Shown: positions 9,045 to 25,330 of the stretch, one piece after another
Numbering within the stretch: position 1 is the stretch's first letter
Layout: each line of letters begins with the position of its first letter
NCBI RefSeq assembly: GCF_029081005.1
Contig: NZ_JAJQTQ010000035.1
Coordinates: 1-35,182 of the forward strand
Direction of reading: 5' to 3'
Length of the DNA: 35,182 nt
Source of the DNA: Halomonas elongata
GTDB taxonomy: Bacteria; Pseudomonadota; Gammaproteobacteria; Pseudomonadales; Halomonadaceae
Translations under genes and position numbers: made by a program
The notes under the pieces: model-generated
What the model saw: the letters and a program-made list of their open reading frames with translations, nothing else
The model's database searches: none
What the model was told of the DNA's origin: nothing

Positions 9045-9589
9045 GGATCGAGATCAACCTGCTGCCGTGGCGCGAGGGGCGGCGAGAAAGGCGTCGTCGA
9101 CGCTGGCGCGTCATGCTGCTGGGTGCCCTGCTGATCGGTGTGGCGGCCGGGTACGCCGTGGAGCGTTATTACGCCGCTCGACTCGATGCGCAGCAGCGTC
9201 GCCATGCGCTCATCGAGCGTCATGCTGAAGCGCTGAAACCCGCTGTTCTGGCGGTCGAGCGTCAACAGGCGCGGGTGGACGAACTCAAGCGGCGTCAGGC
9301 CGCGCTGCGCAAGCGCCTCGACAGGCGTACCGACATCCTGAACACCTTCAATGGATTGGTCGCCACGCGGGTGGAGGGGGTGCGTTATTCGGCCCTCGAG
9401 CAGCGGGAGGGGCTGCTGATGTTGCATGGGTCGGTCGACAGTCATCGGCGAATCGCCGCGCAACTGCAGGCGCTGGAGACGTCTCCCATCTTCGAAGCGC
9501 CATCGTTGTCGGAGGTGGAGCCCTTGTCGCGAGGGTGGCGTTTCCGGTTGAGCGTGGTGCAGGCAGGCCAGGGAGGGGATTCGTCGTGA
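9041..9589 (+). CDS. pilN: Type IV pilus assembly protein PilN
   Basis: PilN is a bitopic inner-membrane protein that pairs with PilO and is held by PilM. The 182-aa protein begins MRIEINLLPWREGRRERRRR. The INLLPWR segment is the family motif that inserts into PilM. One membrane helix follows (about residues 25-41), then a coiled-coil-rich periplasmic part and a ferredoxin-like C-terminal fold. It overlaps pilM by 4 nt (ATGA) and pilO by 4 nt (GTGA), indicating translational coupling and fixed stoichiometry. Confidence 0.93.
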   Translation: MRIEINLLPWREGRRERRRRRWRVMLLGALLIGVAAGYAVERYYAARLDAQQRRHALIERHAEALKPAVLAVERQQARVDELKRRQAALRKRLDRRTDILNTFNGLVATRVEGVRYSALEQREGLLMLHGSVDSHRRIAAQLQALETSPIFEAPSLSEVEPLSRGWRFRLSVVQAGQGGDSS

Positions 9590-10206
9590 GATGGCAATCG
9601 GTCTGGCATCGACTGACGCATCTGGAGTGGCGCGAACTGGATGTCCGCGACGCTGACCAGTGGCCCCTCGGCCTGCAATGGTCGTGCTGCGGACTGCTGG
9701 CGGCCGTGCTGTATGCCGCGAGCCATGTGTATCTGGCACTGCCGGTCGCGCAGGCCCTGGAGGACGCGAGGCGCGAGGAAACGGCGTTGCTGGAGGCCTA
9801 TCGCGATGATGCCGAGCGTGCGGCGCTCCTGTCGGGGGTGCGTGAACAAGCGGTGGCGCTCGAGCGGCATCTGGCCGAGCTAGAGTCCGCCTTCCCCGAG
9901 ACGGCCGACATGGCGTCGTTGATCGACGACATCGGCACGGCGGCGCTCGAGCATCAATTGACCCTCGAGGCGATACGGCTTGAAGCCGTTGACGAAAGGC
10001 GTTTCGTCGTCGTTCATCCCATTGCGGTTCGCGTGACCGGCCCTTACCACCGGCTCGGTGGCTTCATCGCCGATGTCGCCAATTTCCCACGCTTGGTGAC
10101 CCTGCATGACGTTCGACTGGCGATGGTCGAGGGTCGATTGCAGCTGTCGGTGCAGGCCCGGGCTTATAACGCCCGCCCGCCGAGTGCCGGGGAGCCAGGA
10201 CGATGA
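9586..10206 (+). CDS. pilO: Type IV pilus assembly protein PilO (GTG start)
   Basis: PilO forms a periplasmic heterodimer with PilN and contacts the lipoprotein PilP. I place the start at the GTG of 9586, not at upstream in-frame codons, for two reasons: it overlaps the pilN stop as GTGA, and a strong GGGAGGGG lies 7 nt upstream. This gives 206 aa beginning MRWQSVWHRLTHLEWRELDV. One membrane helix (about residues 46-68) is followed by a coiled coil (ARREETALLEAYRDDAE) and a C-terminal domain with VRVTGPYHRLGGFIADVANF, typical of the family. It overlaps pilP by 4 nt. Confidence 0.9.
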   Translation: MRWQSVWHRLTHLEWRELDVRDADQWPLGLQWSCCGLLAAVLYAASHVYLALPVAQALEDARREETALLEAYRDDAERAALLSGVREQAVALERHLAELESAFPETADMASLIDDIGTAALEHQLTLEAIRLEAVDERRFVVVHPIAVRVTGPYHRLGGFIADVANFPRLVTLHDVRLAMVEGRLQLSVQARAYNARPPSAGEPGR

Positions 10207-10715
10207 GGCGTTGGCGTCGGGTCGTTGTGATGGGGCTGGCGATGCTGGCGGCGGGTTGCCAGGACGCTGGCCTCGAAGCGCTGGAACAACGGCTCGTGGC
10301 ATGGCGTGACGATACCGTTGCTCCGCCCATGAAGGGATTGTCGGCACCGCCGGTGTCTGCACCGGTGAGCTACCGCTTCGCCGATACCCCTGATCCGTTC
10401 TCGTTCGTCGATTCAAGGACTGGGCGGGTCGATGGGCCAGGGATGTCGACGCCGCATGCCGCACGGGCACCGCTCGAAGGCCATGCGCTCGACGCGTTGG
10501 TCCTGGTGGGGACATTGCGTGTTGCCGGTGAGGCCTGGGCACTGGTGGAGACGCCGGAGGGGCGCGTGCATCGAGTGGGTAGCGGTGATCGCCTGGGACG
10601 CCATCGAGGGCGCATCGTCACTATCGCGGGTGCGGCGGTGCACCTGGTGGAGAGACGCCCCGATGGCAACGGGGGCTGGGACGAGCGTGACGTCACCCTG
10701 ATGCTGGATGACTGA
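10203..10715 (+). CDS. pilP: Type IV pilus lipoprotein PilP
   Basis: PilP is an inner-membrane lipoprotein that connects PilN/PilO with the outer-membrane secretin PilQ. The 170-aa protein has a basic N-terminus and lipobox LAAGC with the lipidated cysteine at C19. A flexible region with DPF (RFADTPDPFSF) comes next. The beta-sandwich domain reads LVLVGTLRVAGEAWALV...GRVHRVGSGDRLGRHRGRI, which matches the family pattern. The ATG at 10203 overlaps the pilO stop. pilQ follows after 32 nt. Confidence 0.92.
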   Translation: MRRWRRVVVMGLAMLAAGCQDAGLEALEQRLVAWRDDTVAPPMKGLSAPPVSAPVSYRFADTPDPFSFVDSRTGRVDGPGMSTPHAARAPLEGHALDALVLVGTLRVAGEAWALVETPEGRVHRVGSGDRLGRHRGRIVTIAGAAVHLVERRPDGNGGWDERDVTLMLDD

Positions 10716-10747
10716 GGCGTCGCGCCCACGGCAAGGAGGCTGGGGAC

Positions 10748-12076
10748 ATGACAAGAATGCGGAATGGCGCGGTGAGTGCCGTCTGGCTGGTGATGATGGC
10801 CGTTGCCGCGTTGCCCTGTCGGGGGTGGGCGGTAGAGGATGTCGGCGATGACGTGCCCCCCATCTCGCTCAACCTTCGGGATGTCTCGATACGTACCGCG
10901 CTGGCGGCCATCGCCGATGTCACCGATCTCAATCTGGTGGCCAGCGACGGTGTATCCGGGCGAGTGACATTGAACCTCGAGGAGGTGCCCTGGCAGCAGG
11001 CGTTGGCGCTGATACTCGAAAGCCAGGGGTTGGCCAGCCGTCAACGGGGGAATGTCATTATGGTGGCGCCTGTCGAGGAGCTGGCGAGGCGCGGAAGCGC
11101 GGAGGCGGAGGTCGGGAGCATCATGTCCGAGCCGCCGTTGGCAACCGAGCATCTGCGCATCAAGTATGCCAGGGCGGCGGATCTGGCGGGGATGCTGCGA
11201 GGCGAGAACGGGGTGGGCCTGCTGACGGAGCGCGGCCGGGTCGCCGTGGATGTGCGTACCAACACCTTGGTGGTACAGGATACCGTCGAGCGCATTGCCG
11301 CGGTTCGACGGATGCTGGCGCGTCTCGACGTGGCGGTGCGGCAGGTGCGCATCGAGGCGCGTATCGTCATCGCTCGGGACAGCGTGGCGCGCGAGCTGGG
11401 GGTTGCCTGGGGGCTGTCCGCCGGCGGAGGCAGTACGCCGAACGGGCTCAATGCCAGTGGCGCCTCCAGCGGCGTGGCCGAGCGTGGTGGCTTGGCCGTG
11501 GACCTGGGGAGTGCCCAGTCACCGGCCACCACCTTCGGGTTCGGCTATCTGTCCGGGGATGTGCTGCTCGACCTGGAGCTGCGTGCCCTGGAAAGCGAAG
11601 GCAAGAGTCGAATCATCTCCCAGCCCAGGGTGATCACTGCCAATCAACGCACCGCGTTGATCAAGCAGGGGACCGAAATTCCCTACCAGGAGGCGACGTC
11701 CAGCGGCGCCACCAATGTCGAGTTCAAGGAGGCGGTCCTGTCCCTGGAAGTCACGCCCCAGATCACGCCCGACGATCACATCATCATGGAGCTCGCGATC
11801 AACAACGATACCGTCGCCCAGGAGACCTTCGGCGGGGCGCCTGCCATCGATACCAACCAGATCGCCACCCAGGTGCTGGTCGACGACGGTGATACCGTGG
11901 TGCTGGGCGGAATTCTCACCACCGAGCAGGTACGTCAGCTGTTCAAGACCCCCTTGCTGGGCGATCTTCCGCTGCTTGGCCATCTATTTCGCTATACCGA
12001 GAACAGCAGCGATAAGGTAGAGTTGTTGGTATTCATCACGCCCCGAATACTGGACGACAACCTGGCGACTCACTAA
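10748..12076 (+). CDS. pilQ: Short type IV pilus / DNA-uptake secretin PilQ (ComE/HofQ-sized)
   Basis: Secretins form the outer-membrane channel through which the pilus or incoming DNA passes. The 442-aa protein has a signal peptide ending near GWA (residue 28). A short secretin/TonB N-terminal domain spans about 38-95 ([20 protein letters not shown]). An N1-type domain spans about 133-195 ([13 protein letters not shown]). The secretin barrel follows ([56 protein letters not shown]). It lacks the AMIN peptidoglycan-binding repeats of the 700-aa Pseudomonas PilQ and is the size of Haemophilus ComE or E. coli HofQ. AAGGAGG precedes the ATG by 8 nt. The stop overlaps aroK (TAATG). Confidence 0.92.
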   Translation: MTRMRNGAVSAVWLVMMAVAALPCRGWAVEDVGDDVPPISLNLRDVSIRTALAAIADVTDLNLVASDGVSGRVTLNLEEVPWQQALALILESQGLASRQRGNVIMVAPVEELARRGSAEAEVGSIMSEPPLATEHLRIKYARAADLAGMLRGENGVGLLTERGRVAVDVRTNTLVVQDTVERIAAVRRMLARLDVAVRQVRIEARIVIARDSVARELGVAWGLSAGGGSTPNGLNASGASSGVAERGGLAVDLGSAQSPATTFGFGYLSGDVLLDLELRALESEGKSRIISQPRVITANQRTALIKQGTEIPYQEATSSGATNVEFKEAVLSLEVTPQITPDDHIIMELAINNDTVAQETFGGAPAIDTNQIATQVLVDDGDTVVLGGILTTEQVRQLFKTPLLGDLPLLGHLFRYTENSSDKVELLVFITPRILDDNLATH

Positions 12077-12618
12077 TGCCGGCATTACCCAACCTGATCC
12101 TGGTCGGCCCCATGGGGGCCGGGAAAAGTACCATCGGCCGCCTGCTGGCAGCCGACCTGTCACGAGACTTTCTCGACAGCGATCACGAGATCCAGTCGCG
12201 TTGCGGCGCCGATATTCCCTGGATCTTCGATGTGGAAGGCGAGGCGGGGTTTCGCGACCGCGAGGCCCAGATGATTCGTGAGCTGGCCGAGCGCGAGCAG
12301 GTGGTCATCGCGACCGGCGGAGGGGCCGTGCTGCGCGAGGAGAACCGCCGGGTCCTGCGTGAAAGCGGTACCGTCATCTACCTATATACCACCGTGAGCC
12401 AGCAACTGCGACGCACCGCCAAGGATCGCAATCGCCCGCTGCTGCAGCGTGATGATCGCCGTCAGGTGCTCGAGGAGATGTTCGTGCTGCGCGATCCGCT
12501 CTACCAGGCCACATCCGATATCATCGTGCGCACCGACCGTCGGGGCCCGCGCGCCGTGGCGGGCGATATCCTGCGCCGCGTGGAGCGCCTGGTCGACCCA
12601 CTCCAATGCAAGGCCTGA
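12076..12618 (+). CDS. aroK: Shikimate kinase
   Basis: This enzyme phosphorylates shikimate at O3 with ATP, the fifth step toward chorismate. The protein is 180 aa, normal for the family. The P-loop is GPMGAGKST (residues 11-19). The shikimate-binding DSD is at 34-36, GFRDRE follows around residue 60, GGGAV around 80, and the lid arginine region is KDRNRPLL. Its ATG overlaps the pilQ stop codon (TAATG), so it is probably translationally coupled to the pilus operon. aroB follows after 4 nt. The pilQ-aroK-aroB linkage is common in gammaproteobacteria. Confidence 0.96.
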   Translation: MPALPNLILVGPMGAGKSTIGRLLAADLSRDFLDSDHEIQSRCGADIPWIFDVEGEAGFRDREAQMIRELAEREQVVIATGGGAVLREENRRVLRESGTVIYLYTTVSQQLRRTAKDRNRPLLQRDDRRQVLEEMFVLRDPLYQATSDIIVRTDRRGPRAVAGDILRRVERLVDPLQCKA

Positions 12619-12622
12619 TCCC

Positions 12623-13747
12623 ATGACGCAATCTCATGATGTCCCGCCCTCCCATGATGCCCTGAGTACCCTGAGGGTGGCGCTGGGCGAGCGCAGCTAT
12701 CCCATCCACATCGGTCCGGGGCTGCTGGGCGACGCGCAGTGGTTGACGCCCCATCTCGCCGGTCGCCAGGTGATGGTGGTGACCAACGAGACAGTGGCGC
12801 CGCTGTATCTGGACGCGCTCAAGCGTGGGCTGCCGGACGAGCTCGAGGTGCAGGCGCTGGTGCTGCCCGACGGTGAGGCGACCAAGACGCTGGCGAGCGT
12901 CGAACGTATCTGGGACGCCCTGCTGGCGGCCGGATTCAATCGGCGCTGTACCCTGATCGCCCTGGGGGGCGGCGTGATCGGCGACATGGTCGGCTATGCC
13001 GCCGCCAGCTACCAGCGCGGTGTTGCCTTCATCCAGGTGCCCACGACGCTGCTGGCCCAGGTGGATTCGTCGGTCGGTGGCAAGACAGGGGTCAATCACC
13101 CTCGGGGCAAGAACATGATCGGTGCCTTCTGGCAGCCTCGCGCGGTGCTGATCGACACGGATACCCTGGCGAGCCTGCCGCCTCGTGAGTTGTCCGCCGG
13201 GCTGGCCGAAGTCATCAAGTATGGCCTGATCCGGGATGTCGGCTTTTTATCCTGGCTGGAGGAACGGATGCCGGCATTGCGACGTCTCGACGTCGATGCC
13301 CTGACGCCTGCCATCGAGCGCAGTTGCAGTCTCAAGGCCGAGATCGTCGCCGAGGACGAAACGGAGCAGGGGATGAGGGCCCTGCTCAACCTGGGTCACA
13401 CCTTCGGTCACGCCATCGAGGCGCACCAGGGCTATGGGCACTGGCTGCACGGCGAGGCCGTCGGGGCCGGCATGCTGATGGCCGCAGAGTTGTCGCATCG
13501 ACTGGGCTGGCTCGATGCGGCGGACGTGGCAAGGGTTCGCGCGATCCTCGAAGCGGCATCGTTGCCGTTGGCGGCGCCGGCGGGCATGGGCGAGTCGGAT
13601 TTCCTGTCGCTGATGCGTCTGGACAAGAAGAATCTGGATGAACGATTGCGCCTGATCCTGTTGCGCCGCCTCGGTGATGCCTGCATTCATGACGAGACGC
13701 CCCCCGAAATGCTGAAGACGCTGCTGCAGGCGTTCCCGCGCCAATAG
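12623..13747 (+). CDS. aroB: 3-dehydroquinate synthase
   Basis: AroB converts DAHP to 3-dehydroquinate using NAD and zinc, the second shikimate-pathway step. The 374-aa protein has GGGVIGDMVGY and the KTGVNHPRGKNMIGAF substrate loop. Zinc ligands appear as E196 (GLAEVIKYG), H259 (NLGHTFGH) and H276 (YGHWLHGE), each offset by 12 from E. coli. The ATG at 12623 lies 4 nt after aroK with AAGG upstream. The first 16 or so residues (MTQSHDVPPSHDALST) look like an unconserved extension, but no better start is visible. It ends the pil-aro run, followed by a long hairpin. Confidence 0.95.
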   Translation: MTQSHDVPPSHDALSTLRVALGERSYPIHIGPGLLGDAQWLTPHLAGRQVMVVTNETVAPLYLDALKRGLPDELEVQALVLPDGEATKTLASVERIWDALLAAGFNRRCTLIALGGGVIGDMVGYAAASYQRGVAFIQVPTTLLAQVDSSVGGKTGVNHPRGKNMIGAFWQPRAVLIDTDTLASLPPRELSAGLAEVIKYGLIRDVGFLSWLEERMPALRRLDVDALTPAIERSCSLKAEIVAEDETEQGMRALLNLGHTFGHAIEAHQGYGHWLHGEAVGAGMLMAAELSHRLGWLDAADVARVRAILEAASLPLAAPAGMGESDFLSLMRLDKKNLDERLRLILLRRLGDACIHDETPPEMLKTLLQAFPRQ

Positions 13748-13773
13748 CGAGCAGGAGTCGAACCGGCTGCCAG

Positions 13774-13808
13774 CGACGACGCCCGCGCATTTGCCGCGGG
13801 CGTCGTCG
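13774..13808. terminator. GC-rich hairpin after aroB
   Basis: GACGACGCCCGCG (13775-13787) pairs perfectly with CGCGGGCGTCGTC (13795-13807) around a 7-nt loop. One more C-G pair lies outside (13774/13808). It is 27 nt after the aroB stop. As with the hairpin at 4308-4349, it lacks a T-run and continues into GTCATGG. Confidence 0.7.
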
Positions 13809-14170
13809 TCATGGGGCGCCCCGGTTTGCATGAATTCGCATGCCATATGCCAGATCGGCATGGGGGTTGGCGCGGTTTTGCGACTAAAGTCTTATTATTG
13901 GTATCGAGCCTCCGGCCGTCTCGCGAGTGCTTTGCAATCCGTTGAGTTGGTTGGTTTTTTTTATTGAATGTGCGTGCAAGTCTCGGATTTGGCGGAGAAA
14001 ACGGAAGATGATCGAGGCGCAGGGCGTTGCGTCGAGGGTGGGGGCTGGCTATTCTGGTCGGCCTTTTGCCGTGCAGTTGAGGGCCCTGATAGGGCTTTCG
14101 TGTAAAAAGAAAAACATAAAAAAATAACACATAATATCTGCAAATAAAATACTCTTCGTAGCTGAGGCAC
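13809..14170. other. Gene-free leader region upstream of gltB
   Basis: I see no gene here. The stretch is clearly richer in A+T than the rest of the window, with T-tracts near 13955 and A-tracts at 14103-14125. A short hairpin GCCCT-gat-AGGGC lies at 14084-14096. Possible promoter pieces are TTGAGG (14077-14082) with TGTAAA (14101-14106, 18-bp spacer) and CATAAT (14130-14135) without a -35. The gltB ribosome binding site TGAGG is at 14163-14167. It probably contains the regulated gltBD promoter. Confidence 0.4.
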
Positions 14171-14174
14171 GTCC

Positions 14175-20065
<5,891 letters not shown>

Positions 20066-20109
20066 GCCGCGGGCGATGGGCCTCGAGCAAGATGCTTCGT
20101 GTCAGTCAT

Positions 20110-20144
20110 GGGCCGCGGGCCACGGGCTGCGAGCCACGAGCAGG
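20110..20144. repeat. Degenerate 7-bp tandem repeat
   Basis: Five imperfect heptamers in register: GGGCCGC, GGGCCAC, GGGCTGC, GAGCCAC, GAGCAGG. The 7-bp period is the same as in the perfect tract 16 bp downstream and in the tract at 1-77, so these look like decayed relatives. Confidence 0.7.
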
Positions 20145-20160
20145 GCAGAGTCATCATCCT

Positions 20161-20195
20161 GCTCGAAGCTCGAAGCTCGAAGCTCGAAGCTCGAA
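20161..20195. repeat. Heptamer tandem repeat GCTCGAA, 5 perfect copies
   Basis: Five perfect copies of GCTCGAA, then a partial copy (GCTAG). On the opposite strand the unit can be read GCTTCGA, which resembles GCTTACG, a rotation of the unit at 1-77. The tract lies between gltD and pyrG and borders the large inverted repeat at 20206-20300. Confidence 0.95.
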
Positions 20196-20205
20196 GCTAG
20201 CGGCG

Positions 20206-22959
<2,754 letters not shown>

Positions 22960-22974
22960 TTTTTTCAACGCTGA

Positions 22975-24294
<1,320 letters not shown>

Positions 24295-24324
24295 GCGAAC
24301 ACTGTTGTTTTTGGCTCGTTATTT

Positions 24325-24342
24325 TGTAGGAGATTTCCTACA
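24325..24342. promoter_or_regulatory. GacA/UvrY-type upstream activating sequence
   Basis: TGTAGGAGATTTCCTACA is a perfect 18-bp palindrome with a 4-nt centre. It fits the GacA box TGTAAG-N6-CTTACA with one change per half site (TGTAGG/CCTACA) and resembles the E. coli UvrY site. Its centre lies about 182 nt before the predicted start of the GGA-rich RNA, the spacing known for rsmZ-type promoters. A further half site, CTCCTAC, is at 24369-24375. Confidence 0.8.
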
Positions 24343-24377
24343 GATAACCTGAGACATTAACGACAAAACTCCTACGA

Positions 24378-24406
24378 AGACCGGTGCCTCGAGTATCGGT
24401 CTTTTT
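24378..24406 (+). terminator. Probable intrinsic terminator of eno
   Basis: AGACCGGTGC (24378-24387) pairs with GTATCGGTCT (24393-24402), a 10-bp stem with two G-T pairs and a CTCGA loop, ending in TTTTT (24402-24406). It is about 85 nt after eno and lies between the GacA-type box and the small RNA promoter. Confidence 0.75.
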
Positions 24407-24407
24407 C

Positions 24408-24420
24408 TATCTATTTGATT
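24408..24420 (-). promoter_or_regulatory. IHF-like site in the rsmZ linker
   Basis: Read on the minus strand, AATCAAATAGATA fits the IHF consensus WATCAANNNNTTR at all but one position. It lies in an AT-rich stretch between the GacA-type box and the promoter, where IHF acts on related sRNA promoters in Pseudomonas. Suggestive only. Confidence 0.4.
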
Positions 24421-24481
24421 TTTATAGTTATTTAGAAAGAAGTGCATGGCAGTGTTCTCGTCATGACGCCATTCTGGCCAC

Positions 24482-24509
24482 TTGAGAAGCCTCGCAGGCG
24501 TGCCACAAT
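24482..24509 (+). promoter_or_regulatory. Predicted promoter of the rsmZ-like RNA
   Basis: TTGAGA (24482-24487) and CACAAT (24504-24509) are 16 bp apart. This places the start near 24516, immediately before the first GGA motif. Confidence 0.6.
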
Positions 24510-24515
24510 GTACTC

Positions 24516-24685
24516 GGGACAAGGGAGAGCGGAGCTCTTCCGGCAGGATGCCACGGGATGCAGTCTCGAGTGCGCTCGGTGTGACAGGACGTCGCCTCCG
24601 GGCATGGACAGCACTCGCAGGATGGAGAGCGAAGGGATTCGCTCGAGGATTAGCTAGGAGCGGGCGGCCTGCGGGCCGCCTTTTT
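24516..24685 (+). ncRNA. rsmZ: RsmZ/CsrB-family CsrA-sequestering small RNA
   Basis: The predicted RNA is about 170 nt and contains 12 GGA motifs in its first 145 nt (starting at 24517, 24524, 24531, 24546, 24556, 24587, 24606, 24620, 24624, 24635, 24647, 24657). Several sit in hairpin loops: GAGC-GGA-GCTC (24527-24537), GGCA-GGA-TGCC (24542-24552) and GAGCGAA-GGGA-TTCGCTC (24627-24644). CGAGTGC (24567-24573) can pair with GCACTCG (24611-24617) as a long-range stem. It ends in GGCGGCC-TGCG-GGCCGCC plus TTTTT. Such RNAs bind several CsrA/RsmA dimers and relieve translational repression. Its position next to fdxA matches Pseudomonas rsmZ, which lies between rpoS and fdxA. No protein-coding frame is credible. 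The 5' end is inferred. Confidence 0.85.
24663..24685 (+). terminator. Terminator of the rsmZ-like RNA
   Basis: GGCGGCC (24663-24669) and GGCCGCC (24674-24680) form a perfect 7-bp GC-only stem with a TGCG loop, followed by five T. Confidence 0.9.
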
Positions 24686-24721
24686 GTGCCTGGTGTTCTC
24701 CTTCTCACCATGAGGCAAAAG

Positions 24722-24759
24722 CAAGAACGCCGAATGTCGAGAGACATTCGGCGTTCTTG
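24722..24759 (-). terminator. 17-bp perfect-stem hairpin, probable fdxA terminator
   Basis: Arms 24722-24738 and 24743-24759 are perfectly complementary over 17 bp with a 4-nt loop (GAGA on the plus strand). On the minus strand a short T-run (CTTTTG) follows. It lies about 104 nt after the fdxA stop and 37 nt after the rsmZ terminator, separating two convergent transcripts. 24760-24862 holds nothing else I recognise. Confidence 0.7.
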
Positions 24760-24862
24760 TGTCCTGCCGGTGCCATGGCCTGGGCGAGCACCGTGACCGA
24801 GCTCGCACACATGCCGCATTCAGGGCCGGCGAGCGCCGCCTTTGGTGGAATATACCCGCTTG

Positions 24863-25186
24863 CTAGCGCTCCAGCTGCTCCAGCTTGCCTTCCTTGCCGT
24901 CCCACTCCTCGGCGTCTTCCGGTGGATCCTTCTTCTCGGTGATGTTCGGCCAGGTTTCGGAGAGTTCGGCATTGATCTCTATGAACTGCTCTTGTCCCTC
25001 CGGCAGTTCGTCCTCCGAATAGATCGCCTCGGCCGGGCATTCCGGTTCGCACAGGGCGCAGTCGATGCACTCGTCGGGGTGGATCACCAGGAAGTTGGGG
25101 CCTTCATAGAAGCAGTCCACCGGGCAGACCTCGACACAGTCGGTGTACTTGCACTTGATGCAGTTTTCGGTGACGACGAATGTCAT
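24863..25186 (-). CDS. fdxA: Seven-iron ferredoxin (3Fe-4S / 4Fe-4S)
   Basis: This small electron carrier is of the Azotobacter FdI type. The 107-aa protein has C9, C17 and C50 placed as ligands of the 3Fe-4S cluster, and C21, C40, C43 and C46 as ligands of the 4Fe-4S cluster ([29 protein letters not shown]). C12 and C25 match the free cysteines of FdI. The C-terminal extension is acidic ([17 protein letters not shown]). The ATG at 25186 has AGGGAG 8 nt upstream; the upstream open extension is not conserved. It lies downstream of mutS on the same strand, as in Pseudomonas. Redox partners are unknown. Confidence 0.95.
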   Translation of the reverse strand: MTFVVTENCIKCKYTDCVEVCPVDCFYEGPNFLVIHPDECIDCALCEPECPAEAIYSEDELPEGQEQFIEINAELSETWPNITEKKDPPEDAEEWDGKEGKLEQLER

Positions 25187-25250
25187 GTCTGTCTCCCTTC
25201 CTCGGGCCGGGTTGCGCCACGGCCAATCGGTCTCGTATGATGAGTTTAAG

Positions 25251-25274
25251 TTATAAAAACTGTTGCTTTTATAA
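25251..25274. promoter_or_regulatory. AT-rich palindrome in the fdxA promoter region
   Basis: TTATAAAA (25251-25258) and TTTTATAA (25267-25274) form a perfect inverted repeat with an 8-nt spacer, about 65-90 nt before the fdxA start. TATA-type -10 elements for the minus strand overlap it. It may be an operator or simply promoter sequence. Confidence 0.45.
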
Positions 25275-25330
25275 TATAGTGAGCTTTTCGACCCCATTCT
25301 AGTCGGGCCGCCGCGCCGACCGCAAGGCGG

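Noticed and set aside
24442..24796. Small plus-strand open frames (71 and 104 codons) between eno and fdxA
   Set aside because: They run through the rsmZ promoter, the GGA hairpins and terminators. Codon content follows RNA structure and no protein family is recognisable.
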